Part shown: positions 8,990 to 19,512 of the stretch, piece by piece
Numbering within the stretch: position 1 is the first letter of the stretch
How the letters are laid out: each line of letters begins with the position of its first letter
NCBI RefSeq assembly: GCF_030161875.1
Contig: NZ_BSVA01000001.1
Span: 2,852,001 to 2,916,000, forward strand
DNA length: 64,000 nt
DNA from: Homoserinibacter gongjuensis
GTDB lineage: Bacteria; Actinomycetota; Actinomycetes; Actinomycetales; Microbacteriaceae
Direction: 5' to 3'
The notes under the pieces: generated by a model
What the model saw: the letters and a program-made list of their open reading frames with translations, nothing else
Database searches by the model: none
Told to the model about the DNA's origin: nothing
Translations under genes and position numbers: made by a program

Positions 8990-9337
8990 TCAGTGGAAGC
9001 TGTCTCCGCAGGCGCAGCTGCCCTGCGCGTTGGGGTTGTCGATCGTGAAGCCCTGCTTGTAGATCGTGTCTTCGAAGTCGATCGCCGCGCCATCGAGGTA
9101 CGGCACGCTCATCTTGTCGACCACGACCTCGACGCCGTCGAAATCGCGGGTCGCATCGCCGTCGAGCAGACGCTCGTCGAAGTAGAGCTGGTAGATCAGG
9201 CCCGAGCAGCCGCCGGGCTGAACGGCCACGCGCAGTCGCAAGTCGTCGCGGCCCTCCTGTTCCAGGAGCGACCGCACCTTCTGCGCGGCAGTGTCAGAGA
9301 GGGAGACCCCGTGGGTCGTCTCGAGCGTGTCGGTCAT
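8990..9337 (-). CDS. erpA: Iron-sulfur cluster insertion protein, A-type carrier (HesB/IscA family)
   Basis: A-type carrier that accepts iron-sulfur clusters and delivers them to apo-proteins; the nearby Rieske subunit is a plausible client. The 115 residues contain the three conserved cysteines in PGGCSGLIYQL and the C-terminal SCACGDSFH, which define the family. The length is normal. The ATG at 9337 follows TATGAT by 6 nt, indicating a leaderless transcript. It stands alone, 53 nt downstream of the M20 peptidase stop, and ends at a hairpin. Confidence 0.94.
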   Translation of the reverse strand: MTDTLETTHGVSLSDTAAQKVRSLLEQEGRDDLRLRVAVQPGGCSGLIYQLYFDERLLDGDATRDFDGVEVVVDKMSVPYLDGAAIDFEDTIYKQGFTIDNPNAQGSCACGDSFH

Positions 9338-9343
9338 GCCGCC

Positions 9344-9349
9344 ATCATA
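9344..9349 (-). promoter_or_regulatory. Candidate -10 box of erpA
   Basis: TATGAT on the minus strand ends 6 nt before the erpA ATG, which places the transcript start at the start codon. This is one of the best -10 matches in the window. Confidence 0.55.
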
Positions 9350-9390
9350 CGTCGCGCGATTCGACACGCTGAGCCCCGGCGCGTCGTCGG

Positions 9391-10804
9391 TCAGCGCGCG
9401 CCGAGCCGCGCCAGGAGGAGCGCCTCGCCGAGGATCGCCTTCTCGAGGCTCGGCACGTGCAGCGACTCGTTCGGGCTGTGCGCGCGCGAATCCGGGTCTT
9501 CGACGCCCGTCACGAGGATCTGTGCGTTCGGGAAGCGCTCGGCGAGCTCCGCGATGAAGGGAATCGATCCCCCGACGCCCATCTCGACGGTCGGGTTGCC
9601 GAACGCCTCCTCGAGAACGGCCTTGGCATCCGCGACCGCCCAGCCGCTCGTGTCGACGAGGAAGGGCTGACCGAGGTCGAGGCCGTCCACCTCGAGCTGC
9701 GCGCCGAACGGCGCGTGGGCGCGGAGGTGATCCATGATCGCCTCGTAGGCCTCCTCGGCACGCTGCCCCGGCGCGACCCGTGCGCTCACCCGCACCCGAA
9801 CGCTCGGGATGAGGGTGTTCGAGGCGTCCTTCACGCTGGGCGCGTCGATGCCCGTGAGCGTGATCGAAGGCTGGTTCCAGATGCGCGAGATGATCGCGCC
9901 GGTTCCGATGGGCGATGCCTCGGGCAGCAGTCCGGTCTCCGCGCGCAGTTGCGCCTCGTCGTAGGGCGGCGTGTCGGCCTCGCGCGACGTGAGGCCCTCG
10001 ACGGCGACGGAGCCGTCGGCGTTCCAGAGCGAATCGAGCATGCGGACCGCGGCGAGCATGGCATCCGGCACCGCTCCCCGAACATCCCCGAATGCGAGGC
10101 ATGCGCGAGGGTTGTGACGCGCAGGTTGAAGGCGACGGCGCCGCGCAACCCGACCGTGATCGCGGGGACCTCGGTCGACCAGTTGCCCGAGTCGGCCACG
10201 ACGATGACGTCGGCGTCGAAGGTCTCGCGGTAGTGCTCGAGGAAGGTCAGGATCGAGCGCGACCCGAACTCCTCCTCGCCCTCCGCGTAGAGCACGAGAC
10301 CGATCTCAGGATCGCCGAGTACCTGCTGGTACGCCCGGATGGCCGCAAGGTGGGCGATGATGCCGGCCTTGTCGTCGGCAGCACCGCGACCGTAGAGGCG
10401 GTCGCCGCGCAGGGTCGGCTCGAACGGCTTCGAGTCCCAGTGCGCCTCGTCGCCGGGGGCTGCACATCGTGGTGGGCGTAGAGCAGGATGGTGGGCTTGC
10501 CGCCTCGCGCGGCGCGCGTCGCCACCACGGCGGGCTGGCCCAGGGCATCCGAGTCCGGATCGGAGACGGGCAACTGCACCACGTCGACCGTCTCGAAGAC
10601 GCCGAGCTCGCGTGCCAGCTCGGCGACCCGCTCGGCGCTCGCGTGCACGTGCGCGAAGTCGAACCCGTCCCACGAGACCGAGGGGATGCGCACCAACCCC
10701 GACAGATCGGCGATCGCCGCGGGAAGGCCCGCCGCCACCGCCTCACGCAGTTCGTCGGCACGGGGAGTGGATGCGGAAACGGTCGACAGGTCGGACTCAG
10801 CCAT
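9391..10804 (-). CDS. M20 family metallopeptidase (dipeptidase-like), two frameshifts
   Basis: Zinc-dependent M20 peptidase of about 471 residues, probably a cytosolic dipeptidase; the exact substrate cannot be told. Zinc-site motifs are AHHDVQPP near residue 93, GRGAADDKAGI near residue 124 and the catalytic pair in YAEGEEEFGS near residue 158, followed by a dimerisation lid and the C-terminal part of the catalytic domain. The ATG at 10804 is preceded by TAAGAT at 7 nt spacing. The reading frame breaks twice: one base is missing in the C/G run at 10453-10459 (restoring DVQPPGDEAHW) and one in the C run at 10076-10079 (restoring HSGMFGGAVPDAM). Both restorations give canonical family sequence, so I regard the gene as intact. 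Confidence 0.85.
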
Positions 10805-10811
10805 GCGGGTA

Positions 10812-10817
10812 ATCTTA
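10812..10817 (-). promoter_or_regulatory. Candidate -10 box of the M20 peptidase gene
   Basis: TAAGAT on the minus strand ends 7 nt before the ATG at 10804. The 39-bp gap to the divergent DUF3043 gene must hold both promoters, and the overlapping plus-strand TAATCT (10810-10815) could serve the other gene. Confidence 0.45.
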
Positions 10818-10843
10818 AAGCTCCCGACCAGCGAGGATGCCCC

Positions 10844-11419
10844 GTGCCGAAGAACACCCCTTCCGACGACGTCGCCCCGGAGACCCCCGAGACGGATGCG
10901 GCATCCGTCGGCAAGGGCCGCGCCACCCCGACGCGCAAGGAGCGCGAGGCGGCCCGCAAGCGCCCGCTCGTGCCCGACGACCGCAGGGCAGCCGCGAAGG
11001 CATCGAAGGCCGAGCTCGCGGCGCGGCGGGATCGGGCGCGCGTGGGCATGGAGCGAGGCGAGGAGCGCTACCTGCCCGCTCGCGACAAGGGCCCGCAGAA
11101 GCGCTTCGTGCGCGACTACGTCGACGCCCGCTGGAGCGTCGGCGAGATCCTGCTGCCGCTCATGGTGCTCGTGATCCTCACCTACTTCATCCCCAACGAG
11201 TTCATCGCCATCTATGCGCTGACCGCGGTCTGGGCCGTGATCCTGCTCGTGGTGATCGACTGCCTCATCCTCGGACGCACGCTGCGCAAGAAGCTCGCGG
11301 CGAAGTTCGGCGCCGACAAGGTCGAGAAGGTCACGTGGTACGCGGCCATGCGCGCCGTGCAGCTGCGCGCCCTGCGCCTGCCGAAACCGCAGGTCAAGCG
11401 CGGCGAGTTCCCTGCCTAG
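10844..11419 (+). CDS. DUF3043 family membrane protein
   Basis: A 191-residue protein matching the actinobacterial DUF3043 family, whose function is unknown. The first 90 residues are charged, with the characteristic TRKEREAARKRPLVPDDRR and GEERYLPARDKGPQKRFVRDYVD stretches. Two adjacent membrane segments follow (about residues 102-120 and 124-142), then a basic C-terminal tail. The GTG at 10844 is chosen because GAGGA precedes it by 7-8 nt and the resulting N-terminus begins MPKNTPSDD. It is divergent from the M20 gene, and its 3' end faces pyrD across a long palindrome. Confidence 0.85.
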   Translation: MPKNTPSDDVAPETPETDAASVGKGRATPTRKEREAARKRPLVPDDRRAAAKASKAELAARRDRARVGMERGEERYLPARDKGPQKRFVRDYVDARWSVGEILLPLMVLVILTYFIPNEFIAIYALTAVWAVILLVVIDCLILGRTLRKKLAAKFGADKVEKVTWYAAMRAVQLRALRLPKPQVKRGEFPA

Positions 11420-11427
11420 GTGACGCT

Positions 11428-11537
11428 CGCGGGCGCGGATTCGCGTCCCACGACGCATGCCCCCGCGTGCCGCCTCGCGGCGGCGCGCTCCCGCCCGACC
11501 CGATGCCAGCGTCGTGGGACGCGAATCCGCGCCCGCG
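11428..11537. repeat. Long palindromic element, copy 1
   Basis: A perfect 29-bp inverted repeat (11428-11456 and 11509-11537) encloses a 52-nt core with its own 6-bp stem (GCCGCC / GGCGGC, loop GCGA). Read on the minus strand, the unpaired parts of the core are identical to those of copy 2 at 51361-51474 (24 nt and 12 nt blocks), while both the outer and inner stems differ in sequence but remain paired. It fills the gap between the convergent DUF3043 and pyrD genes. It encodes nothing I can support. Confidence 0.85.
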
Positions 11538-11551
11538 CGCTGACATGTGCG

Positions 11552-12572
11552 TTACCGCCGGGTGAGACCTCGGTTGAGGTGGTGGGCCCAGAGGGGCCCT
11601 CGTAGAGGAATGCGGTGTAGCCCTGCACGAGGGTGGCGCCGGCCTCGAGGCGTTCGCGCACCTCGGATGCGGTCGTCACGCCGCCGACGGAGATGAGGCA
11701 CAGCTCTGGGCCGACGGCGGCGCGCAGCAGGCGGAGCATCGCGAGGGAGCGAGCCGCGAGCGGGGCGCCGGAGAGTCCGCCCTCCCCGCGGCCTCCACGA
11801 CATCCGGTGCGGTCGTGAGTCCCTCACGCGAGAGCGTGGTGTTGGTGGCGACGATCCCGGCGAGCTCGAGACGCTGCACGAGCTCGGCGATCCGCAGCGC
11901 TTGGTCGTCGGTGAGATCGGGGGCGATCTTGACGAGCACGGGCACACCGCCGGCCGCATCCCGCACCGCCGTGAGCAGCGGTTCGAGCCGGTCGAGTTCC
12001 TGCAGGCCGCGCAGACCGGGCGTGTTCGGTGAGCTCACGTTGACGACGAGGTAGTCGGCGTGCGGGGCGAGCAGCCGGGTGCTCGCCAGATAGTCGTCGA
12101 TCGCCTCGTCGACCGGCACGACCTTCGTCTTGCCGATGTTGACGCCGATGACCGGACGGATGCGCGCCCGCCGTGCGCGGGCGATGCGCGGCGCGCAGGC
12201 CTCGGCGCCCGCGTTGTTGAAGCCCATGCGATTGATGACGGCACGGTCCGGGATCAGCCGGAACAGTCGCGGACGCGGATTGCCCGGCTGCGGAAGCGCC
12301 GTGATCGTGCCCACCTCGACGTGCCCGAACCCCAGGGCGCCGAGCCCCGCGATTCCGCGCGCCTCCTTGTCGAAGCCGGCCGCGAGCCCGAACGGCGTCG
12401 GGAACTCCCGCCCGAGCGCGTGCACGGCGAGCGAGGGATGCGGGCGCGTGACCGCGCGCGCCAGCTGCCGCACGAGAGGCCAGCCGAGCATCCGGATGAC
12501 GACGAAGGCGAGGTGATGGGCGGTCTCGGGGTCGAAGCGCGACAGGACGAGCCGGAAGAGGAGACGGTACAT
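11552..12572 (-). CDS. pyrD: Dihydroorotate dehydrogenase (quinone), class 2, two frameshifts
   Basis: Membrane-associated flavoenzyme that oxidises dihydroorotate to orotate with quinone in pyrimidine synthesis. About 340 residues. The N-terminal amphipathic region (MYRLLFRLVLSRFDPETAHH) marks class 2. Others are GLAAGFDKEARGI near residue 66, NRMGFNNAGAE near 113, and the catalytic-serine loop NVSSPNTPGLRGLQ near 180. Two single-base losses break the frame: in the C run at 11784-11787 (restores EAAGEGGLSGAPL) and in the G run at 11593-11596. Restoring the second gives the C-terminus LYEGPLWAHHLNRGLTRR and a TAA at 11552. The start at 12572 is 31 nt from nrdR. Confidence 0.88.
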
Positions 12573-12603
12573 GCCGCCCCCAGGCTAGTGGCTGTGCGGG
12601 GGC

Positions 12604-13089
12604 TCAGGACTCCACGGGCGCGGCCGCGTCGCCCGGCTGCGCCGCGTGCTCGACGCGCAGCTGATCGATCGCCGACTCGAAGTCCTCGAGCGAGTCGAAG
12701 GCCTGGTAGACGCTCGCGAATCGCAGGTAGGCGACCTCGTCGAGCTCGCGCAGGGGCGGCAGGATCGCGAGGCCGATGTCGTTCGCGTCGATCTGCGCGA
12801 CACCCGTGGCGCGGATGGTCTCTTCCACACGCTGCGCGAGCAGCGCCAGGTCGGCATCGCTCACGGGCCGACCCTGGCACGCCTTGCGCACGCCCGACAC
12901 GATCTTCTCGCGGCTGAACGGCTCGACGATCCCCGAACGCTTGATGACGTTGAGGCTCGCGGTCTCCGTCGTCGAGAAGCGTCGGCCGCATTCGGGGCAC
13001 TGGCGGCGTCGACGAATCGACAGCCCGTCGTCGCTCGTACGCGAATCGATGACGCGGCTGTCGGGGTGACGGCAGAAGGGGCAGAACAT
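12604..13089 (-). CDS. nrdR: Transcriptional repressor NrdR
   Basis: Zinc-ribbon and ATP-cone repressor that senses dATP/ATP and controls ribonucleotide reductase genes. The 161 residues start with the zinc ribbon [15 protein letters not shown] and [12 protein letters not shown] (four cysteines). The ATP cone follows with [17 protein letters not shown] near residue 48 and the C-terminal [13 protein letters not shown]. The Ala-rich tail after residue 145 is variable in the family. It lies 40 nt downstream of hisD and 31 nt upstream of pyrD, all leftward. No NrdR boxes or nrd genes are in view. Confidence 0.96.
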   Translation of the reverse strand: MFCPFCRHPDSRVIDSRTSDDGLSIRRRRQCPECGRRFSTTETASLNVIKRSGIVEPFSREKIVSGVRKACQGRPVSDADLALLAQRVEETIRATGVAQIDANDIGLAILPPLRELDEVAYLRFASVYQAFDSLEDFESAIDQLRVEHAAQPGDAAAPVES

Positions 13090-13129
13090 CCCCCTCAGGC
13101 TACCCGGAGGCCGCGGGAAATGCCGCCCG

Positions 13130-14436
13130 CTACGCCTCGAAGCGGGCAGCGACCGCGTCGCCGTGCGCGGGAAGATCCTCGGCGTCGCTGAAGGCCCGGA
13201 TACGGTCGGCCACCGCCCGCAGCGCCTCCCGGTCGTAGCGCACGATCTGCTGCGGTCGAAGGAAGGTCATGGCGCTCAACGCCGCCGAGAATCGTGCCTG
13301 CCCGGCGGTCGGGAGCACGTGATTCGATCCGGCCAGGTAGTCGCCGAGGCTCACGGGCGCCTGCGAGCCGAGGAAGATCGCGCCCGCGTTGTGGATGCGC
13401 GCGAGAGTCGCATCCGGATCCGTCGTGTGGATCTCGAGGTGCTCGGGCGCGAAGGCGTCGACGAACGCGGCCGCGGCCTCCGCATCGTCCACGAGCACGA
13501 GCGCCGATTGGCGCCCGCCGAGGGCCGCCCGCACGCGATCCGCGTGCTTCGTGCGCGCGACACGCGATTCCAGCTCCGTGGCCACGCGAACCGCGAGCTC
13601 GGGCGCGTCGGTCACGAGCACGGCGGCCGAGAGCTCGTCGTGCTCGGCCTGGCTCACGAGGTCGGCCGCGATGAGCCGCGCGTCGGCGTCGGCGTCGGCG
13701 AGCACGAGGATGTCGGTGGGGCCCGCTTCGGAGTCGATCCCGACCACACCGCGCACGAGGCGCTTGGCGGCCGCGACGTACACGTTGCCGGGGCCGGTGA
13801 TGACGTCGACCGGCTCGAGGCCGAGGTCGGCGACCCCGTACGCGAGGGCCCCGATGGCCCCTGCACCGCCCATCGCGTAGACCTCGTCGATCCCCAGCAG
13901 CGCCGCCACCGCGAGGATCGTCGGGTGCACCGAGCCGCCGAACGCGGCCTGCGGAGGCGACACGAGGGCGAGCGAGCCGACGCCGGCGGCCTGCGCCGGC
14001 ACGACGTTCATGATGACGCTCGAGGGATAGACCGCCTTGCCCCCGGCACGTAGAAGCCCGCGCGGCGCACCGGCTGCCACCGCTGCTCGATGCGCGCACC
14101 CGCAGCGAGTTCCGTCTCGAGCGCGGGCGGCACCTGCGCGGCGCTCGCTCGGCGCACGCGCGCGATCGACTCCTCGACGGCGTCGCGCACCGCGGGATCG
14201 AGCGCATCGACGGCGGCCGCGAGCTCATCCGCCGACACGCGCAGCGCGGCGGGACGCACCCGGTCAAGGCGCTCCGCCTGGTCGAGCAGGGCCGCAGAGC
14301 CGCGCTCGCGCACCTCCGTGATCAGGTGCGACGCCGTCTCGGTCGCGACCGACACATCGAGAATGGCCCGGGGCACGAGAGCGGCGAGCTCGGCCGAGCT
14401 GGGACGGGTGCCGCGGAGGTCAAGAGTCTGGATCAT
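13130..14436 (-). CDS. hisD: Histidinol dehydrogenase, one frameshift
   Basis: Zinc enzyme for the last two steps of histidine synthesis, oxidising L-histidinol to L-histidine with NAD. About 435 residues, normal length. Motifs are [13 protein letters not shown] after the break, [15 protein letters not shown] near residue 175, [13 protein letters not shown] near 197, and the zinc and catalytic region [18 protein letters not shown] and HLEIHTTD. The frame breaks in the C run at 14040-14044; one more base converts FYVPGARRS to [13 protein letters not shown]. The ATG at 14436 faces the divergent flavin reductase gene across 60 bp. Confidence 0.92.
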
Positions 14437-14496
14437 CGCGAGACAATGCTAGAGGGGCGCGGAATGTCCGGATGCCGCGCGAAGTTGAAGAGGACG

Positions 14497-15015
14497 ATGG
14501 ACGAGCACAGCGAACAGCAGGAACCGCGCATCGTGGACGACGTCACCGCCTTCAAACTCGCCTTCCGCCGCCTCGCCGCCGGTGTGTCCATCGTGACGGC
14601 ACGCACTCCGGAGGGTCGGCCCGTCGGCTTCACGGCGACCTCGCTCGCATCCCTCGCCGCCCATCCCCCGCTGGCGACCTTCAACATGGCGCGCGTGGCC
14701 AGCACCTGGCCCGCCATCGAGCAGACCGACCACGTGCTGATCCATATCGTCGGAGCGCGCAACCGGGCGGTCGCGGCACAACTCGCCGCCGACAACGACA
14801 AGCGTTTCGATGGCGACCACTGGGCACCGGGGCCCCTGGGCCTGCCGCTCATCAAGGACGTGCCCGCCTGGATGCTGGGCCGTATCGTCGGCCGCTATCC
14901 CGTTCACGAGAACGCGGTCATCGTGGTGCAGATCGAAGACGGCGGGCTCGGCGAGCCCGACGAGGCGATGCTCTACCACGAGCGCGAGTTCCTGCGCCCC
15001 GGCGAACCCGCCTGA
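14497..15015 (+). CDS. Flavin reductase-like FMN-binding domain protein
   Basis: A 172-residue protein with the split-barrel flavin reductase fold, expected to bind FMN and use NAD(P)H. Seen: FKLAFRRLAAGVSIVTA near residue 17, GFTATSLASLAAHPPLATFNM near 45-65, which forms the flavin pocket, and the C-terminal VVQIEDGGLGEPDEAMLYHERE. Two starts are possible. ATG at 14497 (AGAGG 3 nt upstream) gives the usual family N-terminus; ATG at 14464 (GAGGGG upstream) adds eleven residues. Partner monooxygenase and substrate are unknown. The gene is convergent with dnaE, only 4 bp apart. Confidence 0.85.
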   Translation: MDEHSEQQEPRIVDDVTAFKLAFRRLAAGVSIVTARTPEGRPVGFTATSLASLAAHPPLATFNMARVASTWPAIEQTDHVLIHIVGARNRAVAAQLAADNDKRFDGDHWAPGPLGLPLIKDVPAWMLGRIVGRYPVHENAVIVVQIEDGGLGEPDEAMLYHEREFLRPGEPA

Positions 15016-15019
15016 GGAT

Positions 15020-18000
15020 TCAGACCACGCAGTTCGGACCGAGCAGGCTCTTGAGCTCGCCGTAGAGGTCGGCGGTGACCGAGACCGGGTACGGGATCTC
15101 GAAAAGCCGAGCCGAACTGCCGCGCACGAGGCGCAGGCGCACCTCGTTGTCGCCCCGGTGGCGGATGAGCACGTCGCCGAGCGCCGAGACCACGTCCGTC
15201 GTCGCGCGATGCTCCGGCACCTGGATGACGAGCGGCCCGGAGCCGAGGCTCTGCCCGGTGTCGGGCGCGAACATGCTCTGCGCGTGCAGGCCGATACCGT
15301 CGTCACGCTGGCTCACCCGGGCCCGGATCACCGCGATGGTGTCGCTCTGCAGCCCCGGTGCGAACTCCTGGTAGGTCTTGCCGAGGAACATCACGCTCAC
15401 CTCGCCGCCGAAGTCCTCGACGGTGACGACGCCGTAGGGGTTGCCCGATTGACGGGCCGTACGGTGTTGCACGCTCGTGAGCAGGCCGGCCACCGTGACG
15501 ATCTCGCCATCCTGAATCGAGTCCGATGACAGCAGGTCACCGATGCCGACGCTCGCGTGCTTGGCGAGCAGCACCTCGAGCCCGTCGAGCGGATGCTCGG
15601 AGACGTAGAGCCCGAGCATCTCGCGCTCGAACGCCAGCTTGTCCTTCTTCGACCACTCGGGGCGTTCGGGCACGTGGTCGACGGCCGCCGGCTCGTCCCA
15701 CAACGAGTCGAAGTCGAAGCCGACCTGGCCGTTGGCCTCGTTGCGCTTGACCGAGACGGCCGACTCGACCGCCTCCTCGTGGATCTCGATGAGGGCACGC
15801 CGCGATGCGCCGAGGGAGTCGAAAGCTCCCGCCTTGATGAGCGACTCGACGGTGCGCTTGTTGAGCGCCGTGAGCGGAACCTTGCGCAGGAAGTCGTGGA
15901 AGGAGGTGAAGGTCCCCTTCTCCTCCCGCGCGGCGCGGATCTGGTCGACCACGCCGAAGCCCACGTTGCGCACGGCGCCGAGACCGAAGCGGATGTCCTC
16001 GCCGACGGCGGCGAAGAAGCCGATCGAGGAGTTCACATCCGGTGGCAGCACCTGGATGCCCATGCGGCGGCACTCGTTGAGGTACATCGCGAGCTTGTCG
16101 CGCGCGTCGCCGACGCTCGTGAGCAGTGCCGCCATGTACTCGGCCGGATAGTGCGCCTTGAGGTAGGCCGTCCAGTAGCTCAGCACACCGTAGGCGGCCG
16201 AGTGCGCTTTGTTGAACGCGTAGTCCGAGAACGGCAGCAGGATGTCCCACAGCGTCTTGATGGCCGTCTCGGAGTAGCCGTTGGCCTTCATGCCGTTCGA
16301 GAAGCCCTCGTACTGCTTGTCGAGCTCGGACTTCTTCTTCTTGCCCATCGCGCGTCGCAGGATGTCGGCCTGTCCGAGCGAGAAGCCCGCGACGCGCTGC
16401 GCGATCGCCATCACCTGCTCCTGGTAGATGATGAGGCCGTAGCTCGTGTCGAGGATGTCTTTGAGGGGCTCGGCGAGCTCCGGATGGATCGGCGTGATCT
16501 GCTGCTGGCCGTTCTTGCGCAGCGCGTAGTTGGTGTGCGAGTTCGCGCCCATCGGCCCCGGGCGGTAGAGCGCGATGACGGCCGAGATGTCTTCGAAGTT
16601 GTCGGGCTTCATGAGCCGGAGCAGGGCGCGCATCGGGCCCCCGTCGAGCTGGAACACGCCAAGGGTGTCACCGCGCGAGAGCAGTTCGTAGGCCGCCGGG
16701 TCGTCGAGCGCGAGGTCTTCCAGAACCGGCCGGAATCCCCGGTTCGCTTCGATGTTGTCGAGCGCGTCGTCGATGATCGTGAGGTTGCGCAGGCCCAGGA
16801 AGTCCATCTTGATGAGGCCGAGCGACTCGGCAGCCGGGTAGTCGAACTGCGTGACGATCTGGCCGTCCTGCTCCCGCTTCATGATCGGGATGATGTCGAT
16901 GAGCGGCTCGCTCGACATGATGACGCCCGCGGCGTGCACACCCCACTGCCGCTTGAGTCCCTCGAGACCGCGTGCCGTCTCGAACACGGTGCGCGCCTCG
17001 GGATCCGTATCGAGGATCGCCCGCACGTCGCCGGCCTCCTTGTAGCGCTCGTGCGCGGGGTCGACGATGCCGCCGAGCGGGATGTCCTTGCCCATGATCG
17101 CGGGCGGCATGGCCTTGGTGAGCTTCTCACCCATCGAGAACGGGAAGCCGAGCACCCGTCCGGAGTCCTTGAGGGCCTGCTTGGCCTTGATCGTGCCGTA
17201 GGTGACGATCTGCGCGACCCGGAAGGCATCCGGCGACTCGCCCGAGTACTTCTTGGTGACGTACTCGATCACCTCGCCGCGCCGACGCTCGTCGAAGTCC
17301 ACATCGAAGTCGGGCATCGAGACGCGGTCGGGGTTGAGGAAGCGCTCGAAGATGAGGCCGTGCTCGAGCGGGTCGAGGTCGGTGATGCGCATCGCGTAGG
17401 CGGCCATCGAGCCCGCGCCCGACCCGCGGCCGGGCCCCACCCGGATGCCGTTGTCCTTGGACCAGTTGATGAAGTCCGCGACCACGAGGAAGTAGCCCGG
17501 GAAGCCCATCTGCGTGATGACGCCGACTTCGTAGTCGGCCTGCTTGCGCACCTCGTCGGGGATGCCAGCGGGGTAGCGCGCGTGCAGGCCCCGCTCGACC
17601 TCCTTGACGAACCAGGACTCCTCGGTCTCGCCCTCCGGCACCGGGTACCGCGGCATGTAGTTCGCGCTCGTGTCGAACTGCACGTCGCAGCGCTCGGCGA
17701 TGAGCAGCGTGTTGTCGCACGCCTCCGGGTGGTCGCGGAACAGCTGCCGCATCTCGGCGGGGGTCTTGAGGTAGAACTCCTGGGAGTCGAACTTGAAGCG
17801 CTTCGGGTCGGCCATGGTCGAGCCGGACTGCACGCACAGCAGGATCTCGTGGGCGGATGCGTCGTGCGCGTGCGTGTAGTGCAGGTCGTTCGTCGCGACG
17901 AGCGGCAGACCGAGATCCTTCGAGAGCCGCAGGAGATCCGTCATCACCCGACGCTCGATGCCGAGACCGTGGTCCATGAGCTCGACGAAGAAGTTGTCTG

Positions 18001-18546
18001 CGCCGAAGATGTCGCGGAACTCCGCGGCCGCCTCCCGCGCCGCCTCGTACTGGCCGAGCCGCAGCCGCGTCTGCACCTCACCCGAGGGGCAGCCGGTGGT
18101 CGCGATGATGCCCTTGCCGTAGGTCTGCAGCAGTTCGCGATCCATGCGGGGCTTGAAGTAGTAGCCCTCGATCGAGGCGAGGCTCGACATCCGGAACAGG
18201 TTGTGCATGCCCGGCGTCGTCTCGGCCCACATCGTCATGTGGGTGTAGGCGCCGGCGCCCGAGACGTCGTCCTCTCCCCGTTTCCCCACCGCACGCGTGT
18301 CTTGTCGGTGCGATGCGTGCCGGGCGTGAGGTAGGCCTCGGTGCCGATGATGGGCTTGACCCCGTTAGCCTTCGCCTGCGACCAGAAGTCGAAGGAGCCG
18401 AAGTTGTTGCCGTGGTCGGTCACCGCGATCGCGGGCATGCCCTGGGCGGCGACCTCCTTCATGAGATCGGTGACCCGCGCCGCGCCGTCGAGCATGCTGT
18501 ATTCGCTGTGCACGTGCAGGTGCACGAAGGAATCGCTGCTCGTCAC
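15020..18546 (-). CDS. dnaE: DNA polymerase III subunit alpha, one frameshift
   Basis: Replicative polymerase subunit, about 1175 residues. The N-terminal PHP domain begins FVHLHVHSEYSMLDG and includes AVTDHGNNFGSFDF. The polymerase core contains the metal-binding PDFDVDFDERRRGEVIEY, and a helix-hairpin-helix and OB-fold region (VAGLLTSVQHRTARQSG) follows toward the C-terminus. The start is the GTG at 18546 with GGAGA at good spacing. After about 87 residues the frame breaks; one base more in the C run at 18284-18287 (or the neighbouring run at 18276-18279) joins TRVRWG to KRGEDDVSG. Because dnaE1 is essential, this break must be an artefact or the cell must carry another copy. Confidence 0.94.
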
Positions 18547-18591
18547 GCCATCTCCGTCGGGTGCCGGACCCGAACCGGGCCCTCCTCCAGA

Positions 18592-19512
18592 CTAATCCGC
18601 GCGGAGGACGTCGAGGGCGAGCTGGAGGTCGTCGGGATACCGTGTCTCGAACTGCACGTACTCCCCCGTCGCCGGATGCCGGAATCCGAGCTTCACGGCA
18701 TGCAGCCACTGGCGGGTGAGCCCGAGGCGGGCGCCGAGCGTCGGGTCGGCGCCGTACAGCAGGTCGCCGACGCAGGGATGACGTTGCGCCGCCATGTGCA
18801 CGCGGATCTGATGGGTGCGCCCGGTCTCGAGGTGGATCTCGAGCAGGGTCGCCGCGCGCATCGCCTCGAGCGTGTCGTAGTGGGTGACCGCGTGTTTGCC
18901 CTCCGCGGTGACCGCGAACTTCCAGCTCGAGCCGGGGTGCCGCCCGACCGGCGCGTCGATCGTTCCGGAGAACGGATCGGGGTGCCCCTGCACGACGGCG
19001 TGGTAGATCTTGTCGACCTCGCGGTCGTGGAACGCACGCTTGAGCTCCGAGTAGGCGTGCTCGCTCTTGGCGACGACCATGAGGCCGCTCGTGCCCACGT
19101 CGAGCCGATGCACGATGCCCTGCCGCTCCGCCGAGCCGGAGGTCGCGATCTGGTACCCCGCGCCCGAGAGGGCCCCGAGCACCGTCGGGCCGTCCCATCC
19201 GGAGGCGGGATGCGCCGCGACGCCGACGGGCTTGTCGATCACCACGATGTCGTCGTCGTCGTGCACGATGTGGAAACCGGGAACGACCTGCGCGACGACG
19301 GTCGGCTCGAGCTTGGGAGCCCACTCCACCTCGAGCCACCCCGGCCGCACCCGATCCGACTTGCCGAGCACGACGCCGTCGAGGGTCACCCCGCCTGCTT
19401 CGAGCACCTCCTGGGCGAAGGTGCGCGAGAAGCCGAGCAGACGCGCAACCGCCGCATCCGCCCGATCTCCGACGAGACCATCGGGGATCGGCATGCCGCG
19501 CTGCTCCATCAC
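18592..19512 (-). CDS. rluD: Ribosomal large subunit pseudouridine synthase, RluD family
   Basis: Converts specific uridines of 23S rRNA to pseudouridine. The 306-residue protein has an N-terminal S4 RNA-binding domain (residues about 15-75) and the RluA/RluD catalytic domain with the active-site aspartate in [16 protein letters not shown] near residue 142. The C-terminal [19 protein letters not shown] is also typical. The first codons are GTG-ATG (19512 and 19509); either could start, and both overlap the lspA stop, so translation is coupled to lspA. This lspA-rluD order is common in Gram-positive bacteria. Confidence 0.94.
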   Translation of the reverse strand: MMEQRGMPIPDGLVGDRADAAVARLLGFSRTFAQEVLEAGGVTLDGVVLGKSDRVRPGWLEVEWAPKLEPTVVAQVVPGFHIVHDDDDIVVIDKPVGVAAHPASGWDGPTVLGALSGAGYQIATSGSAERQGIVHRLDVGTSGLMVVAKSEHAYSELKRAFHDREVDKIYHAVVQGHPDPFSGTIDAPVGRHPGSSWKFAVTAEGKHAVTHYDTLEAMRAATLLEIHLETGRTHQIRVHMAAQRHPCVGDLLYGADPTLGARLGLTRQWLHAVKLGFRHPATGEYVQFETRYPDDLQLALDVLRAD

